Assembly (NCBI GenBank): GCA_037443645.1
Contig: JBBINY010000005.1
Location: 1 to 64,000, forward strand
Length of the DNA stretch: 64,000 bases
Direction of reading: 5' to 3'
From: UBA2336 sp037443645
GTDB taxonomy: Bacteria > Bacteroidota > Bacteroidia > Cytophagales > Cyclobacteriaceae
The notes beneath the pieces were generated by a model, which worked only from the letters and a program-made list of their open reading frames with translations, searched no databases and had not been told where the DNA came from. Shown here one piece after another: positions 1 through 8,884 of the stretch. The first letter of the stretch is position 1. Each line of letters opens with the position of its first letter. The translations under genes were made by a program, and so were the position numbers.

Positions 1-1
1 C

Positions 2-1366
2 AGGGAGGAAGGAAAAACAGAAGAGAAGAAGAACGGAGAAGAAAAGAAAGATGAAGGCTACAAACCTGCAGAAATCCGGGTTAAGGTTACCGTGCCGCGC
101 GATATCCCTGCAGGTAAAGTGCTGCTTACCAATGCGCGCATCATTACCATGAAAGGTGATGAAATCATTGAGCGTGGTGATATCTTCATCGAAAACAATC
201 GCATCAAACAAGTAGGTGCCGCAGGCAGCATTACCGTGGATGGCTCCGTTCAAAAAATGGACATGGCGGGGAAAACCATCGTGCCCGGATTTGTTGACAC
301 CCATGCACACATGTGGCCGCAATGGGGGCTTCATAAAAACGAAGTATGGATGTATGCCGCCAACCTTGCCTACGGAGTTACGACAACACGCGATCCGCAG
401 ACAGCCACTACCGATGTGCTCACCTATGCAGACATGGTGGATGCCGGTCAGGTTCCTGGTCCACGCATTTACTCCACCGGTCCCGGTGTTGGTTTTTGGG
501 CGTACAATATCAAAGACCTTGATCAGGCGCGTAGCATTCTCAAACAATACTCGGAATACTACAACACCAAAACCATCAAGATGTACCTTACCGGTAACCG
601 CCAGCACCGGCAATGGATTATCATGGCGGCAAGGGAGCAACAGCTGATGCCCACCACTGAAGGCGGATTGGACTTCAAACTTAATCTTACTCAGATACAG
701 GACGGTTATCCCGGACATGAACACGCCTTCCCGATTTATCCGCTGTATAACGACTTCAACACATTTCTTGCGGAATCCGGAACGACCTATACACCGACTC
801 TCCTTGTTGCGTATGGAGGCCCGTGGGCAGAGAATTTCTACTACGCTACTGAAAATGTGAACGGTGACACGAAGCTGAATTACTTCACCCCAAAATCTGA
901 ACTGGATGCGAAATCACGGAGAAGGCCAGGATGGTTTATGTTTGAAGAACACGTATTCCCCGATCATGCAGCCTTCCTTAAAAACTATGTGGCTGCTGGT
1001 GGCAATGCCGGTGTGGGTTCACATGGACAGTTACAAGGACTCGGCTACCATTGGGAATTGTGGTCGATGCAATCCGGTGGATTGTCTGAACACAACGCGC
1101 TGAAAGTTGCCACCATTCACGGAGCAAAAGCACTTGGTTTGGATGGTGATTTAGGTTCCATTGAAGCCGGCAAACTGGCCGACCTGATCATTCTCGATAA
1201 AAATCCGTTGGAAAACATCCGCAACACCAACACGGTTAACCAGGTGATGAAGAACGGGAGAATGTATGACGGCAACACGCTGGCCGAAGTTTACCCCAAT
1301 CCGAAAAAGGCAAACTTCAACTGGCAACAGAGTAAACCAACTCCATCACTGCCCGGAATCCGATAG
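2..1366 (+). CDS. C-terminal amidohydrolase module of a larger protein (5' end outside window)
   Basis: The frame is open from base 2 through a Glu/Lys-rich linker (about codons 1-22) into a metal-dependent amidohydrolase. The GTG at 92 is therefore not taken as the start, and the gene begins left of the window. Seen: an opening strand LLTNARIIT, the metal-binding HAH in VDTHAHMW, later His-containing segments (GHEHAF, GSHGQL) and the closing GKLADLIILDKNP strand typical of imidazolonepropionase-like enzymes. In Bacteroidota this module, joined by a charged linker, is often the C-terminal half of proteins of about 1000 residues with an N-terminal TolB/PD40 beta-propeller; that half cannot be seen here. 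The substrate is unknown; a dipeptide or cyclic amide is possible. A strong terminator follows at 1375-1410. Confidence 0.85.
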   Translation, partial: REEGKTEEKKNGEEKKDEGYKPAEIRVKVTVPRDIPAGKVLLTNARIITMKGDEIIERGDIFIENNRIKQVGAAGSITVDGSVQKMDMAGKTIVPGFVDTHAHMWPQWGLHKNEVWMYAANLAYGVTTTRDPQTATTDVLTYADMVDAGQVPGPRIYSTGPGVGFWAYNIKDLDQARSILKQYSEYYNTKTIKMYLTGNRQHRQWIIMAAREQQLMPTTEGGLDFKLNLTQIQDGYPGHEHAFPIYPLYNDFNTFLAESGTTYTPTLLVAYGGPWAENFYYATENVNGDTKLNYFTPKSELDAKSRRRPGWFMFEEHVFPDHAAFLKNYVAAGGNAGVGSHGQLQGLGYHWELWSMQSGGLSEHNALKVATIHGAKALGLDGDLGSIEAGKLADLIILDKNPLENIRNTNTVNQVMKNGRMYDGNTLAEVYPNPKKANFNWQQSKPTPSLPGIR

Positions 1367-1374
1367 TACTACTT

Positions 1375-1410
1375 AGATGTCCTGCACCGACAAGTGCAGG
1401 ACATCTTTCT
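1375..1410 (+). terminator. Rho-independent terminator after the amidohydrolase
   Basis: A perfect 13-bp inverted repeat (1375-1387 with 1394-1406) encloses a 6-base loop and is followed by a T-rich run (ttctttt). It separates the amidohydrolase from the following gene. Confidence 0.85.
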
Positions 1411-1428
1411 TTTATCTACCTTCGCTTT

Positions 1429-1956
1429 GTGAGGCACTTCATCTCCATCCTTTTGCTTTCCATTCTGCTGGCCAACTTTGGCGGCTCATATGTTTACTTT
1501 GCCTTTCGTGCGCTGCAAATCAAACAACACATGCGTGCCCTCTTGGCCACGTTGCCAGAAGAAGAACTGGAGTTGATTGTACTAACACCGGAAGAATTCA
1601 AACGATCACACGTAGAAGAACACGAAATAAAAGTTAACGGCAACATGTTTGATATCGCCCGCATTATTGAGAAAGATTCAAAACTTTTCGTTTACGGTGT
1701 GTACGATGACGATGAAGACAACCTGCTCTCCTTTTTAAATGCCGTAGTAAACAATCTTGATAACGATACCAACCCTGTTCCTCCCGGTGTTGTATTGTTT
1801 TGTGTATGGCATGCCCTTCACCCTCAGTTCCATTTTGTTGCCGACCAACCGGCCGTTCAACTAAAATATTTCACGGCCTACCATGCCGTTGCATATCTTT
1901 TCAATCTGCCCATCGAATCACCTCCGCCTAAAGGGTACCCTCTCCTCCCCGTTTAA
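1429..1956 (+). CDS. Conserved membrane-anchored protein upstream of a TonB-dependent receptor
   Basis: A 175-residue protein read from a GTG start just after the preceding terminator. Residues 1-22 form one hydrophobic helix (ISILLLSILLANFGG), a signal anchor or uncleaved signal peptide. The rest is acidic and soluble, ending in a short Pro-rich tail. I recall similar small proteins of unknown function next to TonB-dependent receptors in Bacteroidota, sharing an acidic EELE-type helix followed by a KVNGxMFDI-like strand. Its position 57 bases upstream of the receptor suggests a role in the same uptake locus, but this is inference from context only. No catalytic motif or Cys/His metal motif is visible. 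Confidence 0.7.
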   Translation: MRHFISILLLSILLANFGGSYVYFAFRALQIKQHMRALLATLPEEELELIVLTPEEFKRSHVEEHEIKVNGNMFDIARIIEKDSKLFVYGVYDDDEDNLLSFLNAVVNNLDNDTNPVPPGVVLFCVWHALHPQFHFVADQPAVQLKYFTAYHAVAYLFNLPIESPPPKGYPLLPV

Positions 1957-1975
1957 ACGGGCATAACCTGCCCGT
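1957..1975. other. Short hairpin between the membrane protein and the receptor gene
   Basis: A 7-bp perfect stem (1957-1963 with 1969-1975, ACGGGCA/TGCCCGT) with a 5-base loop starts just after the stop codon of the upstream gene. It lacks a T-run, so it may be a weak terminator, an attenuator or an mRNA-stabilising end; I cannot tell which. Confidence 0.4.
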
Positions 1976-2013
1976 CATTATCCTATTGTTTAAACCTTAA
2001 ACCCTTACATACG

Positions 2014-4221
2014 ATGAAAGGTAATTTCATGCTTTGCCTGCTTGCTATACTGGGCGTTGCTCAGGCACAGCAACCCGGCCAGGCAGATACAACTAAACTT
2101 CTTGAAGAGGTGGTCGTTTCGGTAAACCGATGGGAACAAACCATCCGTGAGGTTCCCAACCGCATAGCGAAAATTGATGCCTCTTTAATTCAATTTCAAA
2201 ATCCTCAAACTGCTGCCGACCTGCTGGGCATTTCCAACCAGGTGTTTGTTCAGAAAAGTCAACTCGGTGGCGGCAGCCCGATGATTCGCGGCTTTGCCAC
2301 CAACCGCGTGCTGCTGGTGGTGGATGGCGTGCGGTTCAACAACGCCATCTTCCGCAGTGGCAACGTGCAAAACGTAATCTCGCTCGATGCGAACATCATC
2401 GAAAACTCCGAAGTTATTTTCGGACCTGGCTCCGTTATTTATGGAAGTGATGCCATTGGCGGTGTGATGGATTTTCATACCCGGCAAGCCCGGTTATCAA
2501 CCTCCGATAAACTGAGCGTTGGCGGAAATGCCCTGCTTCGGTATTCGTCTGCCAATAAAGAAAACACAGGACACCTTGACATAAACCTGGGTTTAAAAAA
2601 GTGGGCTTTCCTTACCAGCGTTACCTACTCGCAGTATGATGATCTGAAGCAGGGATCAAAAGGGCCAGACGAGTACTTACGGCCTGACTACATGGCCCGT
2701 GAAAATGATACCGATGTGGTAAAAATCAACCCTGACCCGAAGATTCAACTCCCCTCCGGCTACGACCAGTTGAATATTATGCAGAAGGTGCGGTTCATGC
2801 CCAACGCAAATTGGGATTTGAATTACTCCCTCCACCAGTCAAAAACTTCGCGGTATGACCGGTACGACCGGCTGATCCTGAAAAATTCAGGTGGGAATTT
2901 TGTAAGTGCCGAGTGGTACTATGGCCCCCAGGAGTGGCTGATGCATTCGCTGCAGGCAAAGTATCTTGCATCAAACGCATTATTTGATGCCGCCCGTCTT
3001 ACCCTTGCCTACCAGGATTACAGCGAAAGCAGGCACAACCGTAACCGGAACAGCTCAAACAGGAATAACCGTTTCGAGAATGTAAAAGCCTGGTCGGCAA
3101 ACCTGGATCTGGACAAAACACTGAACGACAACATCCAGATTTTTTACGGAGTTGAAGCCGTTACTAACAACGTGTATTCTTCGGCTTTCCGGTACAATAT
3201 AACAACGGAGGCAGAGTCGCCACTCTCCACACGTTACCCCAATGATTCTGAGTGGCGCTCAATGGCTGCTTACCTGAGCATGAAAATCAGGCTAAGTGAT
3301 CCGTGGCTGCTAACGGTGAGCAACCGGTTCAACTATGTGTACACCTATGCGCAATACGACACTTCATTCTTCGATTTTCCGTTTACTGAAGCCGAACTAA
3401 AAAATAGGCAGGTTACCAACAGCGTAGGGTTGATTTACAGTCCTGTGGAACGATGGAAACTGTTTGCCAACTTCTCTACCGGCTTCCGTGCGCCCAATGT
3501 TGATGATATCGGCAAGGTGTTCGACTCACAACCCGGTTCGGTAGTGGTTCCGAATCCCAACCTTAAGCCTGAATTAGCTTATAATTACGAGGCTGGCGCA
3601 GTAGTTAAAGCCAGCTCAACATTCAGTTTTGATGCCGGCTTGTACTACACCCGAATAGACAATGCCATCGCCCGTGCGCCTTCAACATTTAACGGGCAGG
3701 ACAGCATTGACTACGATGGAACCCAGAGCCGCGTGTTGGCCCAGCAAAATGTGAATGAACTCTATGTTTACGGAGTGCAGCTGGGGTTTGATTGGAGCAT
3801 TTTCGATTTGCTGCGGCTCACCTCATCACTCAATTTCCAAAAAGGAAAGGAAAAGGATTTTGCCAGCGGGCTTAATGGGCCGCCCACCCACGTAGCTCCG
3901 ACTTTTGGCGCTACCCATTTGCTGTTCAGCCGCAAAAAATTGCTGGCCGATCTCTATGCCGTTTACAATGGGGAGATTGCTAACAGCGACCTGGCCTTTT
4001 CCGAACAAGCCGATACACACCTGTATGCCAAAGATGAAAACGGAAATCCGTATTCACCATCATGGTGGACGTTAAACCTGAAGGCATCGTATACGGTGTT
4101 TTCACACATCACGCTTGATGCCGGTGTTGAGAATATCCTGGATAAACGATACCGGCCCTATTCCTCGGGTATTTCGGCACCGGGAAGAAACTTTATTTTT
4201 TCATTGCGTGCACGTATTTGA
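2014..4221 (+). CDS. TonB-dependent outer-membrane receptor
   Basis: A 735-residue outer-membrane active transporter. A signal peptide (MKGNFMLCLLAILGVAQA, cleavage near residue 18) is followed directly by a TonB-box-like stretch (LLEEVVVSVNR) and the plug domain with the conserved RGFATNRVLLVVDGVR and GPGSVIYGSDAIGGVM motifs. The remainder is a 22-strand-type barrel ending in the aromatic-rich GRNFIFSLRARI strand, which carries the final Phe/Ile-type signature for barrel assembly. It lacks the N-terminal CarboxypepD_reg-like domain of SusC-type receptors. The plug motifs resemble the hemoglobin/heme/siderophore receptor class. The neighbouring PepSY membrane protein supports iron or heme uptake, but the ligand cannot be read from the sequence. 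A terminator lies at 4234-4265. Confidence 0.92.
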   Translation: MKGNFMLCLLAILGVAQAQQPGQADTTKLLEEVVVSVNRWEQTIREVPNRIAKIDASLIQFQNPQTAADLLGISNQVFVQKSQLGGGSPMIRGFATNRVLLVVDGVRFNNAIFRSGNVQNVISLDANIIENSEVIFGPGSVIYGSDAIGGVMDFHTRQARLSTSDKLSVGGNALLRYSSANKENTGHLDINLGLKKWAFLTSVTYSQYDDLKQGSKGPDEYLRPDYMARENDTDVVKINPDPKIQLPSGYDQLNIMQKVRFMPNANWDLNYSLHQSKTSRYDRYDRLILKNSGGNFVSAEWYYGPQEWLMHSLQAKYLASNALFDAARLTLAYQDYSESRHNRNRNSSNRNNRFENVKAWSANLDLDKTLNDNIQIFYGVEAVTNNVYSSAFRYNITTEAESPLSTRYPNDSEWRSMAAYLSMKIRLSDPWLLTVSNRFNYVYTYAQYDTSFFDFPFTEAELKNRQVTNSVGLIYSPVERWKLFANFSTGFRAPNVDDIGKVFDSQPGSVVVPNPNLKPELAYNYEAGAVVKASSTFSFDAGLYYTRIDNAIARAPSTFNGQDSIDYDGTQSRVLAQQNVNELYVYGVQLGFDWSIFDLLRLTSSLNFQKGKEKDFASGLNGPPTHVAPTFGATHLLFSRKKLLADLYAVYNGEIANSDLAFSEQADTHLYAKDENGNPYSPSWWTLNLKASYTVFSHITLDAGVENILDKRYRPYSSGISAPGRNFIFSLRARI

Positions 4222-4233
4222 AACCTTGTTAAG

Positions 4234-4265
4234 ACTGCCGGGCTTTGAAAAGCCTGGCAGTTTTC
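4234..4265 (+). terminator. Terminator after the TonB-dependent receptor
   Basis: An inverted repeat of about 12 bp with one G-T wobble (ACTGCCGGGC...GCCTGGCAGT) is followed by TTTT. It overlaps the upstream alternative start of the next gene (TTG 4245), which argues that the next gene starts downstream at 4281. Confidence 0.75.
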
Positions 4266-4280
4266 CTTATTAACAAATGT

Positions 4281-4847
4281 ATGACTGATACCCGGACGAT
4301 TGTCAAAACAACCCGCACCTATCGCAGGATTCACAGGTTCCTGGGATCGTTGTTATTCGTGTTCTTTTTTCTGATCTCCGTTACCGGCTTGCTGCTCGGA
4401 TGGAAGAAACATTCAGGAGGGTTAATTCTCCCGGCAACCGAAAAGGGTATATCAACCGATATGAAAGGGTGGCTTTCGTATGACAGCCTGAATACCCTTG
4501 CTCAGCAGGCGTTACATAAGCAATTTCCGGACAACCGGTCACCACGCCTTGACCGGATTGACGCGCGCCCTGACAAAGGGGTGGTGAAATTTGTATTCAA
4601 AGATCATTACACCGAAATCCAGCTTGACTGCACCAATGGAAACATATTGGCGGTTAACACCCGCACTTCGGATATCATTGAACAAATTCACGATGGCTCT
4701 ATTCTGGATTTTGCCGCAGGCTCTGACGGGCAACTTAAACTGGGCTACACTACGATCTCGGGTATTAGTTTGCTGCTGTTAACGTTTACCGGGTTTTTCC
4801 TTTGGTATAATCCGAAGCGAATCAGAAAACAAAAAACCAACCTATAG
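4281..4847 (+). CDS. PepSY-domain membrane protein, probable partner of the receptor
   Basis: A 188-residue inner-membrane protein. The ATG at 4281 is preferred over an in-frame TTG at 4245 because the latter lies inside a terminator hairpin. Seen: a basic N-terminus, transmembrane helix 1 (about residues 20-42, FLGSLLFVFFFLISVTGLLLG), a periplasmic PepSY-like region (residues 45-140) and transmembrane helix 2 (about 155-175, ISLLLLTFTGFFLWY) followed by a basic tail. PepSY_TM proteins next to TonB-dependent receptors are commonly linked to reduction or handling of ferric siderophores or heme. This one is short, with only two helices instead of the four or so of the full-length reductase-like family, so a redox function is uncertain. 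Confidence 0.8.
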   Translation: MTDTRTIVKTTRTYRRIHRFLGSLLFVFFFLISVTGLLLGWKKHSGGLILPATEKGISTDMKGWLSYDSLNTLAQQALHKQFPDNRSPRLDRIDARPDKGVVKFVFKDHYTEIQLDCTNGNILAVNTRTSDIIEQIHDGSILDFAAGSDGQLKLGYTTISGISLLLLTFTGFFLWYNPKRIRKQKTNL

Positions 4848-4859
4848 ACTTGTTGCGTG

Positions 4860-6371
4860 TTACAAACGGAGCAAATCGTCAACGTACTCCCTGGTATTCG
4901 ACAGCCTGGGAACCTTGTTCTGGCCTCCTAACTTTCCCCTTCGCTTCATCCATTCATAAAACGTACCCGGCTTAACGCTATGAATTTTTGGTTCCACAAG
5001 GGCCAGGTCATGTGTTCGCTTGGCATCATAATCGCTATTGACCTGGCGCAGGGTTGCATCAAGGATGTGCGTAAACGCTGTAAGGTTGTCAGGTTGTCGT
5101 TTAAATTCAATAATCCATTCGTGTCCGCCTTTCTTGTTGGCTTCTAAAAAAACGGGCGCAGCGGTAAAGTTGTCGATTATAGCACCGGTTGCCTCACAGG
5201 CTTTGGTAATAGCCGCTTCGGCATTTTCTACAATCACTTCCTCGCCAAAGGCGTTAATAAAGTGCTTGGTTCGGCCTGAAATTTTTATCCGGTACGGAGA
5301 AAGCGAAGTAAACTTTACGGTATCGCCAATGTTGTAGCGCCACAAGCCGGCATTGGTGGTAATAACCATGGCATAATTCTTCCCGAGTATAACATCGCTC
5401 AGCGGCACAACCCTGGGGTTGCCGGCATCGGCCTCCTCTATAGGGATAAACTCATAATAAATTCCGTAGTCGAGCATGAGCAACATTTCGTCTGAATTGC
5501 TTCGGTCCTGAATGCCGAAAAATCCTTCGCTGGCGTTGTAAATTTCCCAGTACACCATTTTCGGGTTGGGAATCAATTCATTGAATAATTTCCGATAAGG
5601 TTTGAATGAAACCGCGCCATGAAAAAAAGTCTCGAGGTTGGGCCATACCTCCATAATGTTTTTCTTCCCGGTAAGTTCAACAACACGCTGAATGAGCAGG
5701 ATGGTCCAGGTGGGCACTCCGGCAAGGTTGGTGACATTTTCTTCGGAGGTCTCCCTTGCCAGCTTCTCAATCTTCTCTTCCCAGTTACTCATCAGGGCTG
5801 TTTCAAGGCGCGGGGTACGAATGAACTCGGCCCATACCGGGAGATTTTGCATGATCACAGCCGACACATCGCCATAATAAGAAGAGGCCGTAGGATCATG
5901 CTCATTCACCTGGTGGCTGCCGCCAACGGCAAGCCCCTTTCCATCAAAAATCCTGGTCTCCGGATAGTTATTCACATACATCGAGAGCATGTCTTTGCCG
6001 CCTTTAAAATGACAATCTTCCAGCGCCTCGTACGAAACAGGAATAAATTTGCTGCGTGCGTTGGTTGTCCCGGAGGATTTGGAAAACCATTTGATTTCGG
6101 TAGGCCACAGAATATTCTGTTCACCACGCATCAGCCGCTCGATAGCAGGATACAGTTGTTCATAGGTTTGAACCGGAACGCGTTGCCTGTACTGCCCGTA
6201 ATTTTCAATGGAGGCAAAATCATAGGTCTTGCCGAACTCCGTAGTTGTGCCAGCCTGAATCAGTTTTTTGAAAAGTTCCTCCTGAACTTCATGCGGGTAT
6301 TTCATAAAAAGCTCCATTTGATGAATGCGCTTTTTCATCACCCAGGTAAGGATTGAGTTCAGGAGGCCCAT
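4860..6371 (-). CDS. GH3 auxin-responsive-promoter family protein (acyl-adenylating type)
   Basis: A 503-residue cytoplasmic protein of the GH3 superfamily, which in plants joins carboxylic acids such as auxin or jasmonate to amino acids through an acyl-adenylate. Seen: the ATP-binding SSGTTNARSKFIP motif (about residues 95-107), the central YWEIYNASEGFFG segment, and the GLWRYNIGDTVKF motif that in this superfamily binds the adenylate. Length agrees with bacterial members (about 500 residues). It is the last gene of a run with recJ and lptB, 51 bases after lptB. Bacterial GH3 proteins are common in Bacteroidota and their substrates are unknown; placement beside LPS export hints at envelope chemistry, but that is only inference. 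Confidence 0.9.
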   Translation of the reverse strand: MGLLNSILTWVMKKRIHQMELFMKYPHEVQEELFKKLIQAGTTTEFGKTYDFASIENYGQYRQRVPVQTYEQLYPAIERLMRGEQNILWPTEIKWFSKSSGTTNARSKFIPVSYEALEDCHFKGGKDMLSMYVNNYPETRIFDGKGLAVGGSHQVNEHDPTASSYYGDVSAVIMQNLPVWAEFIRTPRLETALMSNWEEKIEKLARETSEENVTNLAGVPTWTILLIQRVVELTGKKNIMEVWPNLETFFHGAVSFKPYRKLFNELIPNPKMVYWEIYNASEGFFGIQDRSNSDEMLLMLDYGIYYEFIPIEEADAGNPRVVPLSDVILGKNYAMVITTNAGLWRYNIGDTVKFTSLSPYRIKISGRTKHFINAFGEEVIVENAEAAITKACEATGAIIDNFTAAPVFLEANKKGGHEWIIEFKRQPDNLTAFTHILDATLRQVNSDYDAKRTHDLALVEPKIHSVKPGTFYEWMKRRGKLGGQNKVPRLSNTREYVDDLLRL

Positions 6372-6422
6372 AGCAGAAGTTATATTTCAAATATACTGAA
6401 AGTGATGAAGGAACATTGAGGC

Positions 6423-7184
6423 TTACTGGCCTTCAGGCAGTGTAACTTTCGCCCTGCGCAATTCAAAATTCTGGCCCAGATAAACTTTCCGCACCTGGGG
6501 GTCGTTGGCCAGTTCCTGCGCAGTGCCTGACTTGAACAGTTTTCCATCCACCATCAGGTAGGCGCGATCGGTAATGGATAGCGTTTCATCCACATTATGA
6601 TCGGTAATAAGGATGCCTATGTTCTTATTTTTTAGCTTTGCCACAATGGATTGAATCTCCTCTACAGCAATCGGGTCAACCCCCGCGAAAGGCTCGTCAA
6701 GCAAAACAAACTTTGGATCAACCGCAAGGGCACGTGCAATTTCCGTGCGTCTTCGCTCCCCACCAGAAAGTGACATGCCAAGGCTCTTCCTCACTTTGTG
6801 CAAACTAAACTCATCAATCAATTGGTCTACTTTCTCCTTTCGCTGTTGCCGGGTTGACTCCCGCATTTCCAAAACGGCCATGATATTCTCTTCTACGGTT
6901 AGCTTGCGGAATACAGACGCCTCCTGGGCCAGGTAGCCGATGCCCCTGCGGGCACGCTGATACATGGGCAGAGTTGTAATTTCTTCCGAGTCGAGGAAGA
7001 TTCTGCCTTCGTTGGGTTTAATTAAGCCAACAATCATGTAAAAGGAAGTTGTTTTGCCGGCCCCGTTCGGTCCCAGCAACCCAACAATTTCACCTTGTGC
7101 AACCTGCACTGAAACGTGATCGACCACCGTTCTGGTTTTATACTTTTTTACAACGTTTTCGGCTCTCAATACCATGATGGTCAA
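6423..7184 (-). CDS. lptB: LptB, LPS export ABC transporter ATPase
   Basis: A 253-residue ATPase that powers lipopolysaccharide extraction from the inner membrane by the LptBFG complex. Seen: Walker A GPNGAGKTT (about residues 40-48), signature LSGGERRRTEIARAL, Walker B KFVLLDEPFAGVDPIAV and the switch His in ILITDHNV. The FAGVDP and YLAQEASVFRKLTVEENI segments are typical of LptB as opposed to amino-acid transporters (LivF). The start ATG overlaps the recJ stop by 4 bases, implying translational coupling; an alternative start Met lies three codons in. lptF, lptG, lptC and lptA are not in the window. Confidence 0.95.
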   Translation of the reverse strand: MTIMVLRAENVVKKYKTRTVVDHVSVQVAQGEIVGLLGPNGAGKTTSFYMIVGLIKPNEGRIFLDSEEITTLPMYQRARRGIGYLAQEASVFRKLTVEENIMAVLEMRESTRQQRKEKVDQLIDEFSLHKVRKSLGMSLSGGERRRTEIARALAVDPKFVLLDEPFAGVDPIAVEEIQSIVAKLKNKNIGILITDHNVDETLSITDRAYLMVDGKLFKSGTAQELANDPQVRKVYLGQNFELRRAKVTLPEGQ

Positions 7185-8881
7185 TCAAATTTAATATCCT
7201 TAACACGCAACTGAATGCTCACATTCCCATTAAAAATATTTTCCTCAACGGTAAACACCATTCGGAAACTTTCACCGGTGGCCAGCTGATCATAATAATC
7301 GGCCAGGTCAAAGCCTACTGCTTGTAGTACCTGTTCGCTGCCCTCCTGCTTTGCAAGAAACCGCACATGGCGGTCTTTGAAGTTTGAAAGGGCGTTGAAT
7401 ACAAACACATTTCGTGCCTCAAATACGGGTTTGTGATTATCGGGGCCAAATGGAGCCATCTGTTTAAGGATGTTCAAAAATCGTGTGGTGATGGCCTCAA
7501 ACCGAATCGGAACATCTACTTCGATAACCGGAGTTAGCTGCTCTTCGGTTATTTGCTCCTGAACAACTTGTTCAAAACGTTGCTTAAATGCATTCAGATT
7601 ATGCTTTTCGAGGGTTAGCCCTGCCGCATATTTATGCCCTCCGAATTTTTCAAGCAGATCGCTGCATCGCTCAATGGCCTGGTACAAGTCAAATCCGTTA
7701 ACGCTCCTTGCCGAGCCTGCTATTTTTCCGTTCGACTCAGTTAAGATTACCGTAGGGCGATAGAACTTTTCAATACAACGGGATGCAACAATGCCAATAA
7801 CACCTTTGTGCCATGTCTCCTTATAAAGGACAGTCGACCGGGCTGATTTCAGCAATTCGCTTTCTCCAATCATGGCAAGCGCTTCTTCGGTTGTGTTCAG
7901 ATCAAACTCCCTGCGTAAATCGTTTTTACTGTCAACCTGTTGCGCAAGTTCCCTTGCTTGTTCGTCTGTGCCGGCTGTAAGTAATTCAACAGCAGCACTG
8001 GCATGGGCAACACGACCGGCCGCATTGATGCGGGGGCCAAGGGTAAACACTATTCCTGAAACATCAAGGTCCTGCTTTGCAAGTGAAATTTCTTTGAGTG
8101 CCTTTAGTCCGGGTTGCGGGTCTTCGTTAAGTTTCTTTATTCCGAAATAGGAGAGTATCCGGTTTTCACCGGTTATTGGTACAATGTCGGAGGCGATGCT
8201 TACTGCAACCAGATCAAGATACTGATTGATTGAGCGTTCATCGGCATACTGCCTGGCATACGCCTGGATTAATTTAAATCCTAACCCGCAGCCACTTAAT
8301 TCTTTAAATGGATACGTACAATCTTTTCGCTTTGGGTCAAGAACGGCTACTGCATTTGGAATTTTTGCATCGGGCAAATGATGATCGCAGATGATGAAGT
8401 CAATTCCCCGGCTATTGGCAAACACCACCATGTCATCCGCTTTAATGCCGCAATCCAACGCAATGATAAGGGTGAAGGCATTTTCAACGGCATATTCCAC
8501 CCCTGCTTTTGAAATGCCATAGCCTTCCTTGTTCCGATCAGGAATATACACTTCACACAACGGGTAAAATTGATGAAGGTAATTGTAAACCAATGCAACG
8601 GCCGTTGTGCCATCAACATCGTAATCCCCATAGATGAGAATTTTCTCGCTTGAGTCAATCGCTTTTCTTATTCGCTCAACGGCTTTGTTCATATCCTTCA
8701 TCAAAAAGGGATCGTGAAGGGCTTCGAGTGACGGGCGAAAAAATTCTTTTGCAGTCTGAACCGTACTGATGCCACGCTGCAACAAAACCGTAGTAAGAAA
8801 CGGATTAATGTTCAGTTCCTTACCAAGGGCATGGATCTGCTCAGCAGGAGGAATCGGTTTATAAACCCATCGTTTGCTCAC
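7181..8881 (-). CDS. recJ: RecJ single-stranded-DNA exonuclease
   Basis: A 566-residue 5'-to-3' exonuclease acting in recombination, mismatch and base-excision repair. Seen: the DHH-family motifs YGDYDVDGTTA (about residue 82) and CDHHLPDA (about residue 165), the SGCGLGFKL segment, the DHHA1 motif with FGGHKYAAG (about 405), and an OB-fold C-terminus. Length matches the roughly 570-residue family norm. The start is a GTG three bases after the stop of the collagen-like gene, and the stop overlaps the lptB start by 4 bases, so the three genes look like one transcript. Confidence 0.96.
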   Translation of the reverse strand: MSKRWVYKPIPPAEQIHALGKELNINPFLTTVLLQRGISTVQTAKEFFRPSLEALHDPFLMKDMNKAVERIRKAIDSSEKILIYGDYDVDGTTAVALVYNYLHQFYPLCEVYIPDRNKEGYGISKAGVEYAVENAFTLIIALDCGIKADDMVVFANSRGIDFIICDHHLPDAKIPNAVAVLDPKRKDCTYPFKELSGCGLGFKLIQAYARQYADERSINQYLDLVAVSIASDIVPITGENRILSYFGIKKLNEDPQPGLKALKEISLAKQDLDVSGIVFTLGPRINAAGRVAHASAAVELLTAGTDEQARELAQQVDSKNDLRREFDLNTTEEALAMIGESELLKSARSTVLYKETWHKGVIGIVASRCIEKFYRPTVILTESNGKIAGSARSVNGFDLYQAIERCSDLLEKFGGHKYAAGLTLEKHNLNAFKQRFEQVVQEQITEEQLTPVIEVDVPIRFEAITTRFLNILKQMAPFGPDNHKPVFEARNVFVFNALSNFKDRHVRFLAKQEGSEQVLQAVGFDLADYYDQLATGESFRMVFTVEENIFNGNVSIQLRVKDIKFD

Positions 8882-8884
8882 CAG

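Noticed and set aside
5619..6356. 245-residue plus-strand frame within the GH3 gene
   Set aside because: It is entirely antisense to the GH3 frame and has no protein family features.
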